A stretch of 45,160 nt of DNA from Planctomycetota bacterium. GTDB taxonomy: Bacteria; Planctomycetota; Planctomycetia; Gemmatales; Gemmataceae. Made by a program: the position numbers and the translations under genes. Below, piece by piece: positions 34,317 to 43,242 of the stretch (positions within the stretch are counted from its first letter, which is position 1; every line of letters starts with the position of its first letter). The stretch spans positions 1-45,160 of the forward strand of contig JAJPIY010000081.1 of the NCBI GenBank assembly GCA_021324515.1, read 5' to 3'. The notes beneath the pieces are model-generated. The model searched no databases and was not told the DNA's origin. It was given only the letters and a program-made list of their open reading frames with translations.

Positions 34317-34346
34317 ATCATGCCCACAGGGCCGCAAGCTCGTCAA
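34317..34346 (-). promoter_or_regulatory. Possible promoter of the HtrA gene
   Basis: On the minus strand TTGACG (34346-34341) and CATGAT (34322-34317) are 18 bases apart, about 115 bases before the ATG at 34203. The -35 matches 5 of 6 and the -10 4 of 6 consensus positions. No stress-type sigma motif was identified by eye. Confidence 0.3.
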
Positions 34347-34577
34347 GAGGACTGCGCGTTGTCCCAAGGAGTAATCAGGGTCGTCCTACTGCTGCGCGGT
34401 ACCCCAAAACCATGGAAATGGCCGCTGGCTGAACAGACCAAAACTGGGTCTGCTTCTTCATCGTCAAAACGCCCTAACTGTGCAAACTGTGCAAGATGAA
34501 TCTGATTCAGGAAGGGTGCCCCTGGACCTTGGCGAACGGGGTTGCACCCGGGGGCGAGCGGGGGTGCGTTATACATA

Positions 34578-34679
34578 GGCGAGCGGGGGGTGTGAACCCC
34601 CCGGTTGTGCTACCGGGGGGTTCTTGGTTCGACCGGGGGGTTCTTGGTTCGACCGGGGGGGTCACACCCCCCGCTCGCC
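34578..34679. repeat. G/C-rich inverted repeat with internal 20-base tandem repeat
   Basis: Two 27-base arms (34578-34604 and 34653-34679; GGCGAGCGGGGGGTGTGA... and its reverse complement with one mismatch) enclose two exact 20-base tandem units TTCTTGGTTCGACCGGGGGG (34621-34640, 34641-34660). The arm sequence matches the repeat at 146-221. It lies in the 674-base gap 34204-34877, which otherwise holds no gene I can support; the long ORF starting at 34605 reads through this repeat and is not genuine before 34878. Confidence 0.8.
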
Positions 34680-34877
34680 TTGGTTCGGGGGCGAGCAGCG
34701 ACATTATGCCCACGAAAGGTCGGCAAGCCGGGCGATCACGGCGGAATGGACCTCTCTGATCTTCACGTATTATTTACTAGACGTTCCGGAAGCGGCATGG
34801 ACAATAAGGTATGGGCTTCAAATGCCCGCCCCCTGCAAATGGATTTCTCTTTTCTCTTTACTGTGAGGAGCTTCCAC

Positions 34878-37355
34878 ATGCTTCAGCAAAGCGCTCTCGC
34901 CGTCGGATTGTCCTTGCTGGTTCTCACGGGTCTGTCCGCCGAAGACAAACCATCGCGACCCGGCCTGACCGAAAAGGGTTTTGTCCTGCCCAACGGCTGG
35001 ACCATCACTCCGGCGGGCCGACAGATTACCTTGACGGACTTACCGTTAAACATTCGGCCGCTGGCCGATAGCAAGCACGTCCTTGTGGCTACCAGTGGTT
35101 ACAACCAGCATGAATTATCGCTGATCGAATTGGCCAGCGGGCGCGTGCTAGACAAGCAGATAGTCAAGCAAAGCTGGTTCGGTCTGGCCCTGACGCCAGA
35201 CGAGAAACATCTGTGGTGGTCTGGCGGCGGTGCAGGCGTGTTGCACAACTACGAGCTGAGCGATCATCAGCTAAAGCGCACGGGCATAGAGGAACCATCG
35301 CTGCCGAAACGGGACGAGAAAAGTGCCAAGAAAGAAAAACCTTCTTTCAAGAGCGGCCTTCTCCTGGACCCTGAAAGTGGCGTGCTTTATTCTCTAGACA
35401 TCAACGCAGGGACCATCGCTGCCATTGATCTCAAGACCAACGAAACGCGAACAGGAAAGCTCGGCGGCCGACCCTATGACGTGGTGCGCAGCCGCAACGG
35501 CGCCCAACTTTACGTTTCCGATTGGGCCGGCCGAGCCATCTTGGCCGTCGATCCGAAAAGCCTGCACGTCGTCGCCCGCATTGCCGTCGGCGAGCACCCC
35601 AATCAAATGGTCGTACATCCCAAAGACGACCGGCTATTCGTCGCCTGTGCGTCCAGCAATTGCGTCAGCGTCCTTGACACGCGGCGTGGCGTTGTCATCG
35701 AGACCATCTCGACGAGCTTGTTCCCGCGCGCTCCGGAGGGAAGCACGCCAGATGCGCTGGCATTGGCGCCGGATGGCGAAACGTTGTTTGTCGCCAACGC
35801 CGACAATAACTGCGTCGCCGTCATCGACGTGGCCGTTCCCGGCAAGAGTCAGGTCAAAGGTTTCATCCCCACTGGCTGGTATCCCACCGCCGTCGCTGTC
35901 ACGCCGGATGGCAAGACGCTGCTCGTTGGCGTCGGCAAGGGCAATCAGACGCGGCCCAATCCTATCGACAAAAATACCAAATACGACAAAAGCATTCCTG
36001 ATTATCGCCGATTGCCGTTTCCTTACATCGGCATAACGCTGAGCGGCGCCCTCTCCATCGTTCCCATTCCCGATAATAAGGAATTGATGAAATATACCGC
36101 TACTGTCTATCGCAATTGTCCGTATTCTGACAAATTGCTGACGGCTTCGCCGCATCCCGACACCACGGTCATTCCCAGCAAACCCGGCGAGCCGTCGCCC
36201 ATCAAATACATCATCTACATCATCAAGGAAAACCGCACCTACGATCAGGTGTTCGGCGACATCAAGGAGGGCAACGGCGATCCGTCGCTGGTGATGTTCG
36301 GCGAAAAAGTGACGCCGAACCATCACAAATTGGCCCGCGAGTTCGTGCTGCTCGACAATCTGTATTGCAATGGCCAAGTGTCGCGTGACGGCCATCCCTG
36401 GTCCACCATGGCCTACAACACCGATTACATCGCCCGCGATTGGCATTTGACCTATTCCAACCGCAAGGGTGTGGACGATGACGACGAGGGCCACCTCTCC
36501 AACGCGCCGTCTGGCTACCTGTGGGATGCTTGCCATCGGGCCGGCCTGAGTTATCGCAGCTACGGCGAATACGGCAAGCGCGTTAGCAGCGGCGACGGTG
36601 GCGACAAAATGGAGGCACGCGTGCCCGGCCTGGTCGGACACATCTGCCCCGATTACGGCGTATCCAAGATCAAAGGCCAACGCATCCGCGACACCGCGAA
36701 CGTGGAAATTTTCTTAAAGGAATACCGCCAATTCGACAAAGAAGATAAAATGCCTCGCTTTATCATCATGAGCTTGGGTGAAGACCACACCACAGGTACG
36801 ACTCCGGGTACGTACACGCCGCAAGCCTGCGTCGCCAGCAACGACCTGGCCTTGGGCCGGCTCGTCGAGGCAGTCAGCCATAGCCGATACTGGAAGGAAA
36901 CAGCCCTTTTCGTCATCGAGGACGACGCTCAGAACGGCCCAGACCACGTAGACGCACACCGCACCGTCGGCCTGGTCATCAGCCCCTACACCAAGCGCCA
37001 CAGCGTCGACAGCACGCAGTACAGCACCGTGAGCATGATCCGCACCATCGAACTGATCCTCGGCTTGCCACCTTTGAGCCAATACGACGCCGCCGCCCGG
37101 CCCATGTATGCTTGTTTCACCGACAAACCCGATCTCACACCGTACACACACGAACCGGCGCGCATCGATCTGGAAGCGAAAAATACGGCGAAATCGTATG
37201 GCGCCTCTCGCTCCAGCCGCATGGATTTCAGCGACTACGACCGGGTCGACGATTTCGAGCTGAACGAAATCCTGTGGCGCAGCATCAAAGGCGTCGATGC
37301 CCCGGTCCCGCCGACCGTGCGCCGCGCCATCGCCAACCGTCCCGTGTCCCGATGA
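34878..37355 (+). CDS. YncE-like propeller fused to a phosphoesterase
   Basis: An 825-residue exported protein. ATG 34878 was chosen over the track's 34605 because GAGGAG lies seven bases upstream and the protein then opens with a signal peptide (MLQQSALAVGLSLLVLTGLSAED). Residues about 30-420 form a YVTN-type propeller (RLFVACASSNCVSVLDTRRG, ETLFVANADNNCVAVIDVAV). Residues about 445-760 are a phosphoesterase of the phospholipase C/acid phosphatase type (alkaline phosphatase-like fold): YIIYIIKENRTYDQVFGD, CNGQVSRDGHPWSTMAYNTDY, IMSLGEDHTTGTTPG and FVIEDDAQNGPDHVDAHRT supply the expected Glu, Asn, Asp and His metal ligands. Such fusions occur widely in planctomycetes and acidobacteria; the phosphate ester used is unknown. 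A strong terminator lies about 110 bases after the stop. Confidence 0.9.
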   Translation: MLQQSALAVGLSLLVLTGLSAEDKPSRPGLTEKGFVLPNGWTITPAGRQITLTDLPLNIRPLADSKHVLVATSGYNQHELSLIELASGRVLDKQIVKQSWFGLALTPDEKHLWWSGGGAGVLHNYELSDHQLKRTGIEEPSLPKRDEKSAKKEKPSFKSGLLLDPESGVLYSLDINAGTIAAIDLKTNETRTGKLGGRPYDVVRSRNGAQLYVSDWAGRAILAVDPKSLHVVARIAVGEHPNQMVVHPKDDRLFVACASSNCVSVLDTRRGVVIETISTSLFPRAPEGSTPDALALAPDGETLFVANADNNCVAVIDVAVPGKSQVKGFIPTGWYPTAVAVTPDGKTLLVGVGKGNQTRPNPIDKNTKYDKSIPDYRRLPFPYIGITLSGALSIVPIPDNKELMKYTATVYRNCPYSDKLLTASPHPDTTVIPSKPGEPSPIKYIIYIIKENRTYDQVFGDIKEGNGDPSLVMFGEKVTPNHHKLAREFVLLDNLYCNGQVSRDGHPWSTMAYNTDYIARDWHLTYSNRKGVDDDDEGHLSNAPSGYLWDACHRAGLSYRSYGEYGKRVSSGDGGDKMEARVPGLVGHICPDYGVSKIKGQRIRDTANVEIFLKEYRQFDKEDKMPRFIIMSLGEDHTTGTTPGTYTPQACVASNDLALGRLVEAVSHSRYWKETALFVIEDDAQNGPDHVDAHRTVGLVISPYTKRHSVDSTQYSTVSMIRTIELILGLPPLSQYDAAARPMYACFTDKPDLTPYTHEPARIDLEAKNTAKSYGASRSSRMDFSDYDRVDDFELNEILWRSIKGVDAPVPPTVRRAIANRPVSR

Positions 37356-37463
37356 TGATCGCGCCGGCTCACAGGGCCGGCAGCGCGCCCCTGATCGCCG
37401 CCGCGCCGAAAGCATTTCTGGACGACTTAAGCGCCGAGCGCCAAGGGGCGCGTCTCGACGTAA

Positions 37464-37551
37464 CTTCGTTGGTTCGCCGCGAGCCGTAAGCGAGCGCGGG
37501 AATGTCCCGTGCCTCTCGCCTACGGCCCGCGGCAAAACGAAGCAGTTTTTT
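37464..37551 (+). terminator. Long hairpin terminator after the phosphoesterase gene
   Basis: CTTCGTT...CGCCGCGAGCCGTAAGCGAG (37464-37494) pairs with CTCGCCTACGGCCCGCGGC...ACGAAG (about 37514-37542), with an inner CGGGA-ATG-TCCCG hairpin. The structure is followed by CAGTTTTTT (T run 37546-37551). This is the best intrinsic terminator in the window. The two arms differ only by wobble-type changes, so pairing seems to be preserved. The arms also look like a dispersed planctomycete repeat, so the terminator may derive from one. Confidence 0.7.
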
Positions 37552-37586
37552 CCAAACCCTCTGCTGCGGACCCTCGCTGTTGAATA

Positions 37587-37619
37587 GGCAACTGCACAGG
37601 GGGGCATTGGCAACTGCAC
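37587..37619 (+). repeat. Two direct repeats ahead of the 1702-residue gene
   Basis: GGCAACTGCAC occurs at 37587-37597 and 37609-37619, exactly 22 bases apart, in the 343-base gap 37356-37698. A spacing of two helical turns suits a dimeric regulator, but it may be chance. Just after it, GGGACG-AACCG-CGTCCC (37621-37637) forms a small hairpin. No other gene is seen in this gap. Confidence 0.35.
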
Positions 37620-37698
37620 GGGGACGAACCGCGTCCCTAAAATAAGGCCGTATCCGACCGCAGATTGGTCCTCTTTTTCTACACCGCGAGGTTCGCAT

Positions 37699-40600
37699 AT
37701 GAGCACACATCGATGGGTCACTGGTCTCGTCCTGGCGTTTCTCGCTTCTTCAACCGCCGGGGCTGGCGACGGCAATCGGCTGGCTTATCTCGACGAAAGC
37801 GATCCCTATTATGTCTCACGAACGTTTCCGCGCCTCATTACGCCGCAATGGGTCGGTGAAGACGGCGTAGAAGCAGTGGTCGTTCTCGCCATCGATGATA
37901 TGCGCGATCCGGAAAAGTACGAGAAATTCCTGCGGCCCGTTTTGCAGCGGCTCAAACGCATCGACGGACGAGCGCCTGTCAGCATCATGACCAATCAGGT
38001 CGATCCGCACCACCCTCGTTTGCAGACATGGCTCAAAGAAGGGCTTAGCCTGGAAACGCATACGATCGACCATCCCTGCCCGTTTTTCAAAGGCGGCGAC
38101 TTTGCCAAGGCGCGTTCCACCTACGAGCGCTGCGTTGATTTGATGTGCGAAGTCCCTAATGGCCGGCCTGTCGCCTTTCGGATGCCCTGTTGCGATTCGC
38201 TCAATACGCCCAGTCCGCGTTTCTATGCCGAGATATTCAACCGCACTACGGCCAAGGGGAACTTCCTCACGATCGATTCCTCGGTGTTCAACGTCCTCAC
38301 CTCGGACGATCCAGAGTTGCCGCGCGAGTTGGTGATGGACCAAGATGGTCAGGACCGCTTCCGCAAGTATCTGCCCCGGGACCGCACCTTCGTCAACACC
38401 ATCGAGAACTATCCGTACCCCTACGTGCTGGGCCGACTGTGCTGGGAGTTTCCCTGTGTCATGCCCAGCGATTGGGTCGCTCAGCACCGCCATCAGCCGA
38501 ACAATCCCATCACCGTCCGCGATTGGAAAGCGGCCCTGGACATCACCGTCCTCAAGCGCGGCGTTTTCTGTCTGGTGTTTCATCCGCACGGCTGGATTGG
38601 CAAGGAACAGATCGTCGATTTCATCGATTATGCCGATACGAAATATGGCAAAAAGGTAAAGTTTCTCACCTTCCGAGAGGCGCAGGATCGCTTGGACAAG
38701 TATCTGCTAGGCGGCCAAACGCTTCGCGCTGCGGACGGTGGCGACAATGGTGTGCGCTTGCTCGATCTGGATAATGATGGATACCTTGATGTGGTCATTG
38801 GCAATGAGAAGGTGAAGCAGACCCGGCGCTGGTCGCCGAAATCACGGACGTGGACCATCGGTGACTTTCCCTTGTCGCTGGTAAATAGTGGAGCGCGGTT
38901 CGGCGTAATACGTGCGGACGGGAGTGCTTCGTTGTTGGTACAGAACGAATCGGTCGCTGGGGCATGGCATTTCACGGAGGGCAAATGGGTGGAAGACAAA
39001 GCACTTCTCGCCGGGTTAGAAGTAGAGGGGCGGAAAATCTTCACCAGAGAAAAGGGCCAAGACCGCGGCGTGCGCCTGCGCGATCTGGAGGGTGATGGCT
39101 GCTGCGAACTGATTGTCAGCAACGACAGAGAACAGGCAATTTTTCGCTGGGAGAAGAATATCTGGAAGAAATTGCCCTTCACGCTGCCCGAAGGCACGGC
39201 CCTCGTCAATGCCGCAGGCCAAGACAACGGCTTGCGCTTTGTCGATATCGATGAGGACGGCCATGACGATGTTCTGTTCTCCAATGAAGATCGCTTTTCT
39301 CTGCATTTATTTTCGTCGATGCAAGCCGGCTGGTCGCACCGCGTATTGTCCGGCAAGCGCGGAGATCCAGGCGAGTTGCCGCCCCTCGCGCTCCGGGGAA
39401 CGAACAACGGCGCCTGGTCCCATTCGCGGCATATCTGGTGGAGTAATGAGCGCACGCCTCTCCTGCCGGACCATGTAGAGCGCCGCTCGTTCAATGCTTT
39501 GCTCGCCAATGTGACCCCTCAAGCGAAATCACCGCAAGCATCCCTACGCTCCATCCGTACTCGACCGGGATTTCAGGTCGAGCTGATGGCTTCAGAACCG
39601 CTGGTGCAAAGTCCGATCGCCTTCGCCTGGGGACCGGACGGCAAGTTCTGGGTCGTGGAAATGGGCGATTATCCCTTGGGGTTGGACAACAAGGGCAAAC
39701 CCGGCGGCCGCATCAAGTATCTCGAAGACACCGACGGCGACGGGCGCTACGATAAGGCCACTGTCTTTGTTGATGGTCTAAGCTATCCGACCAGCGTATT
39801 GCCTTGGCGCAAGGGTGTGTTGGTAACGTGCGCTCCGGAGATCTTCTACGCCGAGGACACCAAGGGGACGGGCCAAGCCGATGTGCGTGTGCCGCTGTAC
39901 ACCGGCTTCGCTCAGGGCAATCCGCAGCATCGTGTCAATAGCCTCATTTGGGGTCTCGATAATTGGATTTATTGCGCCAACGGCGACAGCGGCGGGGGGA
40001 TCCAGTCGGTCAAGACTGGCGAAAGCATCCATCTAAACGGCCGCGATTTACGCATCCGGCCTGATGAGGGGGCCATCGATGCCCAGACAGGACAAACGCA
40101 ATATGGCCGCAGCCGCAACGATTGGGGCGACTGGTTCGGCTGCAACAACAGCAATCCGCTGTACCACTTCGTTCTCGCCGACCATTACATCCGCCGGGAC
40201 CCTCATCTGGCCGCTCCCGATGCGCGTGTGTCCGTGTCGGTGACGCCGGGCGCTTCGGCTGTCTTCCCGATTAGCCGAACGCTGCCACGCTTCAATGATC
40301 CACACGCCGCCAATCACTTCACGTCGGCGTGCAGCGCCATTGTCTACCGTGATGAGCTGTTCGGCCCCGCGTTCTCCTCCAGCACTTTTGTCAGCGAGCC
40401 GGTCCACAATCTGATTCACCGCGAGGTCTTGAGTGCCAAGGGCGTGACTTTCACCAGCCGCCGTGCTGCGGACGAGCCGGATTGCGAGTTTTTGGCCTCC
40501 AGCGACAATTGGTTCCGGCCCACGTGGCTCCAGACGGGGCCGGATGGAGCGCTGTGGGTGGCAGACATGTATCGCGCTGTCATCGAGCATCCTGAGTGGA

Positions 40601-42807
40601 TCCCTATGGATTGGCAGAAACGCCTCGACTTGCGGGCCGGTGCAGATAAAGGGCGCATCTACCGTGTTTATCCGGTCGGCGCCAAACTCCGAAGCATCCC
40701 CCGCTTGGATCGGCTCGCTACGGCAGGGCTGGTCGCTGCTCTCGATAGTCCCAACGGTTGGCAGCGCGACACAGCCCAGCAAATGCTCCTGTGGCGCAAG
40801 GACACCGCTGCCGTGCCGCTCTTGGAGAAGATGACAACCGACTGTCAGCGGGCGCTCGGCCGGTTGCACGCCCTTTGCACGCTCGACGGACTCGGCGCGC
40901 TGACGCCGGCGCTCTTGCGGCGTGCATTAAACGACCCACATCCTGGCGTCCGCCGCCATGCGGTACGGCTATGTGAGGGACGGCTGGCGAAAGCACCGGA
41001 GTTAGGTGAGGAACTCGTGAAGCGCATACACGATGACGACCCGCACGTCCGTATGCAGTTGGCGTACACGCTTGGCGAATGGGACGATGCACGGGCCGGC
41101 GAGGCGCTGGGGCGGTTGGCGTTGTGTGATGCTGACGATCGCTATATCACGGCGGCGGTGCTGAGTTCGGTTCATCGCAAGAATTTTGACCGCGTGCTGG
41201 GGACGGTGATGAAGAGCAGCGAGAAGCCCCCGCCCGCGTCTCTGTTGGAGAAATTACTACGTTTGGCTAACGCTCTGGGCGACACCAAGGCGTTGGCCAC
41301 GCTCCTCAAAACGATCGGCACGCCAGCGAAAGATCGCTATGAGTCCTGGCAATTCACCACGCTGGCCGGACTTCTCGATGCGCTCGATGAGCGCAACACA
41401 CCGTTGGTGCAGCTGCACAAAGACGGAGACCCGGAATTGCAAGCCGCGCTCCAGCAAGTGTCCGGCCTATTCGCGGCAGCACGGGCCGTGTTGGCTGACA
41501 AACGAGCGGCGCCGGACGATAAGCTGCGGGCCATTCGCCTCTTGGGCCGAGGATTGGATCATCAGCAGGAAGACATGACTGCACTAGCGGAACTGCTGGT
41601 GCCGCAGACGCCGGATGAGTTGCAAGCCGCCGCCGTGGCCGCGCTGGGCCGGCTCCATTCGCCGCGCGTGCCGAAACTGTTGCTACACGGCTGGAAGACG
41701 TTTGTGCCGGCGCAGCGGCGACAAGTGCTTGGCGTCCTCTTTAGTCGTGACACATGGCTGTCCGCAGTTCTTGACGCGCTGGAGAACAAAACCATCGCGC
41801 CGTCCGAGATCGACGCCGCTTTGCGACAACGGCTACTGGAGCATCGCTCTGCCGAGGTACGCCGCCGGGCTACCAAGATCTTCGCCGATACCCTCAACCC
41901 AGATCGGCAAAAGGTGATAGACGCTTATCAGTCGGTGCTGTCTCTGCACGGCGACGCCAAGCGCGGGGCCGAGGTATTTCGCAAGAATTGCTCTGTCTGC
42001 CATCAGCTAGGCGGCGTCGGCAATGCCGTTGGACCGGACCTAGCCTCGCTGGGCGACAAATCGCCGCCGGCGCTCTTGATCGCCATTCTCGATCCCAATA
42101 GGGCAGTAGAGGCGCGGTACGTCGCGTACACAGCCGTCACCAAGGGCGGCCTCACGTTCACCGGCGTGCTCGCGGCCCAGACCGGCAACAGCATCACCCT
42201 CGTCGGCCCCGATGGCAAGCACAACGTCCTCCTGCGCAGCGACCTCGAAGAACTGACCAGCACCGGCAAGTCGGCGATGCCCGAAGGACTGGAAAAGGAG
42301 ATCAAGCCGCAAGACATGGCCGACCTGATTGCCTATGTCCGCGTCCAGGGGCCACAGCTTCAACGCAAAGAATTCGCCGGCAACAAGCCGGAACTGGTCC
42401 GTCCCGCCGCCGACGGTTCGTTGCTCCTCACCGCGGCCAACTGCGCGATTTACGGCCCCACCGTAGTGCTAGAAAAGCAGTACGGCAATCTCGGCTACTG
42501 GACCAGCACGGACGATCGCGCCGTCTGGACGATCGAGGTGACAAGACCGGGCCGCTACGCTGTGTGGCTGGACTGGGCCTGTCCTCCGGACCTGGCCGGT
42601 AAGAAATTCCTGCTGCAAGCCGGCGCCCATCAAACAACGGGTAGGGTGGAATCAACAGGCAGTTGGGACAATTACCGGCAAGCCAAAGTCGGCGAGATCG
42701 TGTTGACGGCAGGACGGCAACAGGTAACGTTTCGCTCGGCAGGGCGGATATTCTATCCATTAATTGATCTGAAATCGGTAAAACTTGTGCCAATGGCAGG
42801 AGACTGA
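37699..42807 (+). CDS. Multidomain NodB/FG-GAP/dehydrogenase/HEAT/cytochrome c fusion
   Basis: A 1702-residue exported protein; GAGG lies seven bases before the ATG and a signal peptide follows (VTGLVLAFLASSTAGAG). Residues about 50-340 are a NodB-type polysaccharide deacetylase-like domain with its motifs: AIDDM (metal Asp), HTIDH (metal His pair), FRMPCCDS and VFHPHGW. Residues about 345-560 hold FG-GAP/VCBS repeats with Ca-binding loops such as DLDNDGYLD and DIDEDGHDD. About 615-1000 is the planctomycete dehydrogenase propeller (PGFQVELMASEPLVQSPIAF, GPDGALWVADMY). About 1010-1400 is HEAT-like. Next is a cytochrome domain with NCSVCH (Cys1431, Cys1434, His1435) and a candidate axial Met in KSAMPEGL. 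The last 140 residues form a beta domain like carbohydrate-binding modules (GRYAVWLDWACPP). The parts together suggest periplasmic binding, deacetylation and oxidation of a polysaccharide; this is inference. Confidence 0.9.
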   Translation: MSTHRWVTGLVLAFLASSTAGAGDGNRLAYLDESDPYYVSRTFPRLITPQWVGEDGVEAVVVLAIDDMRDPEKYEKFLRPVLQRLKRIDGRAPVSIMTNQVDPHHPRLQTWLKEGLSLETHTIDHPCPFFKGGDFAKARSTYERCVDLMCEVPNGRPVAFRMPCCDSLNTPSPRFYAEIFNRTTAKGNFLTIDSSVFNVLTSDDPELPRELVMDQDGQDRFRKYLPRDRTFVNTIENYPYPYVLGRLCWEFPCVMPSDWVAQHRHQPNNPITVRDWKAALDITVLKRGVFCLVFHPHGWIGKEQIVDFIDYADTKYGKKVKFLTFREAQDRLDKYLLGGQTLRAADGGDNGVRLLDLDNDGYLDVVIGNEKVKQTRRWSPKSRTWTIGDFPLSLVNSGARFGVIRADGSASLLVQNESVAGAWHFTEGKWVEDKALLAGLEVEGRKIFTREKGQDRGVRLRDLEGDGCCELIVSNDREQAIFRWEKNIWKKLPFTLPEGTALVNAAGQDNGLRFVDIDEDGHDDVLFSNEDRFSLHLFSSMQAGWSHRVLSGKRGDPGELPPLALRGTNNGAWSHSRHIWWSNERTPLLPDHVERRSFNALLANVTPQAKSPQASLRSIRTRPGFQVELMASEPLVQSPIAFAWGPDGKFWVVEMGDYPLGLDNKGKPGGRIKYLEDTDGDGRYDKATVFVDGLSYPTSVLPWRKGVLVTCAPEIFYAEDTKGTGQADVRVPLYTGFAQGNPQHRVNSLIWGLDNWIYCANGDSGGGIQSVKTGESIHLNGRDLRIRPDEGAIDAQTGQTQYGRSRNDWGDWFGCNNSNPLYHFVLADHYIRRDPHLAAPDARVSVSVTPGASAVFPISRTLPRFNDPHAANHFTSACSAIVYRDELFGPAFSSSTFVSEPVHNLIHREVLSAKGVTFTSRRAADEPDCEFLASSDNWFRPTWLQTGPDGALWVADMYRAVIEHPEWIPMDWQKRLDLRAGADKGRIYRVYPVGAKLRSIPRLDRLATAGLVAALDSPNGWQRDTAQQMLLWRKDTAAVPLLEKMTTDCQRALGRLHALCTLDGLGALTPALLRRALNDPHPGVRRHAVRLCEGRLAKAPELGEELVKRIHDDDPHVRMQLAYTLGEWDDARAGEALGRLALCDADDRYITAAVLSSVHRKNFDRVLGTVMKSSEKPPPASLLEKLLRLANALGDTKALATLLKTIGTPAKDRYESWQFTTLAGLLDALDERNTPLVQLHKDGDPELQAALQQVSGLFAAARAVLADKRAAPDDKLRAIRLLGRGLDHQQEDMTALAELLVPQTPDELQAAAVAALGRLHSPRVPKLLLHGWKTFVPAQRRQVLGVLFSRDTWLSAVLDALENKTIAPSEIDAALRQRLLEHRSAEVRRRATKIFADTLNPDRQKVIDAYQSVLSLHGDAKRGAEVFRKNCSVCHQLGGVGNAVGPDLASLGDKSPPALLIAILDPNRAVEARYVAYTAVTKGGLTFTGVLAAQTGNSITLVGPDGKHNVLLRSDLEELTSTGKSAMPEGLEKEIKPQDMADLIAYVRVQGPQLQRKEFAGNKPELVRPAADGSLLLTAANCAIYGPTVVLEKQYGNLGYWTSTDDRAVWTIEVTRPGRYAVWLDWACPPDLAGKKFLLQAGAHQTTGRVESTGSWDNYRQAKVGEIVLTAGRQQVTFRSAGRIFYPLIDLKSVKLVPMAGD

Positions 42808-43242
42808 GCCAGCACGTCACGGCGCTTAGGAGATCAGGGCCGTTTGGGAGGACGCCCACGGCGTGGAGGTCGCGGCCTGGAGGGAAGCATCCGAGCAAAG
42901 GCGGCGAGATGACTCAGACCGTCACCGTAAGGGCTAACAGACAAAACTCCCTCCCCCCTTGTGGGGGAGGGAAAAGTCCGCCAGCCCTAAGTGGTGTAGA
43001 GGAGAGCGGCTCAGAGCGAGCCGTCGAACGCTCGTCCGCCAACCGCTACGGCTGTACCCTTTCGGCGAGGACTTCCACGGCCATGTCGGAAATATAAGCG
43101 CGGCGGAGGATGACCGTCCCTTCCCCCTTGTCCACGTGCCGCCCTCGGGGTGCGGACGCCACCCCGTTCGCCAAAGTGTCCAATCTCTCCGTACTCCGTA
43201 TAGAGTACGGCGATTGAAAGGGTTTTGGATAAGTCCGCTGTC
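42808..43242. other. Gene-free gap with repeat copies
   Basis: This 435-base gap between convergent stops holds no supported gene. At 42948-42990 is a hairpin repeat copy (CCCTCCCCC-CTTGT-GGGGGAGGG, then AAAAGTCCGCCAGCCCTAAG) shared with 32559-32611. At about 43139-43188 are pieces of the G/C-rich repeat found at 114-221 (CGGGGTGCGGACGC, GTCCAATCTC). At 43189-43210 CCGTACTC-CGTATA-GAGTACGG is a perfect 8-pair hairpin, followed by GGGTTTTGG, and could terminate transcription of the plus-strand gene. Confidence 0.65.

Noticed and set aside
34621-34660. CRISPR-like repeat
   Set aside because: Only two adjacent 20-base copies with no spacers, inside a larger inverted repeat.
34605-34877. N-terminal extension of the phosphoesterase ORF
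   Set aside because: It translates the G/C-rich repeat; ATG 34878 has a strong ribosome site and a signal peptide directly after.
35634-36680. 348-codon minus-strand ORF
   Set aside because: Antisense shadow of the clearly real phosphoesterase gene.
36714-37775. 353-codon minus-strand ORF
   Set aside because: It runs opposite the phosphoesterase coding end, the terminator and the start of the 1702-residue gene, and its composition is Arg/Ala/Gly-rich as expected of a shadow frame.
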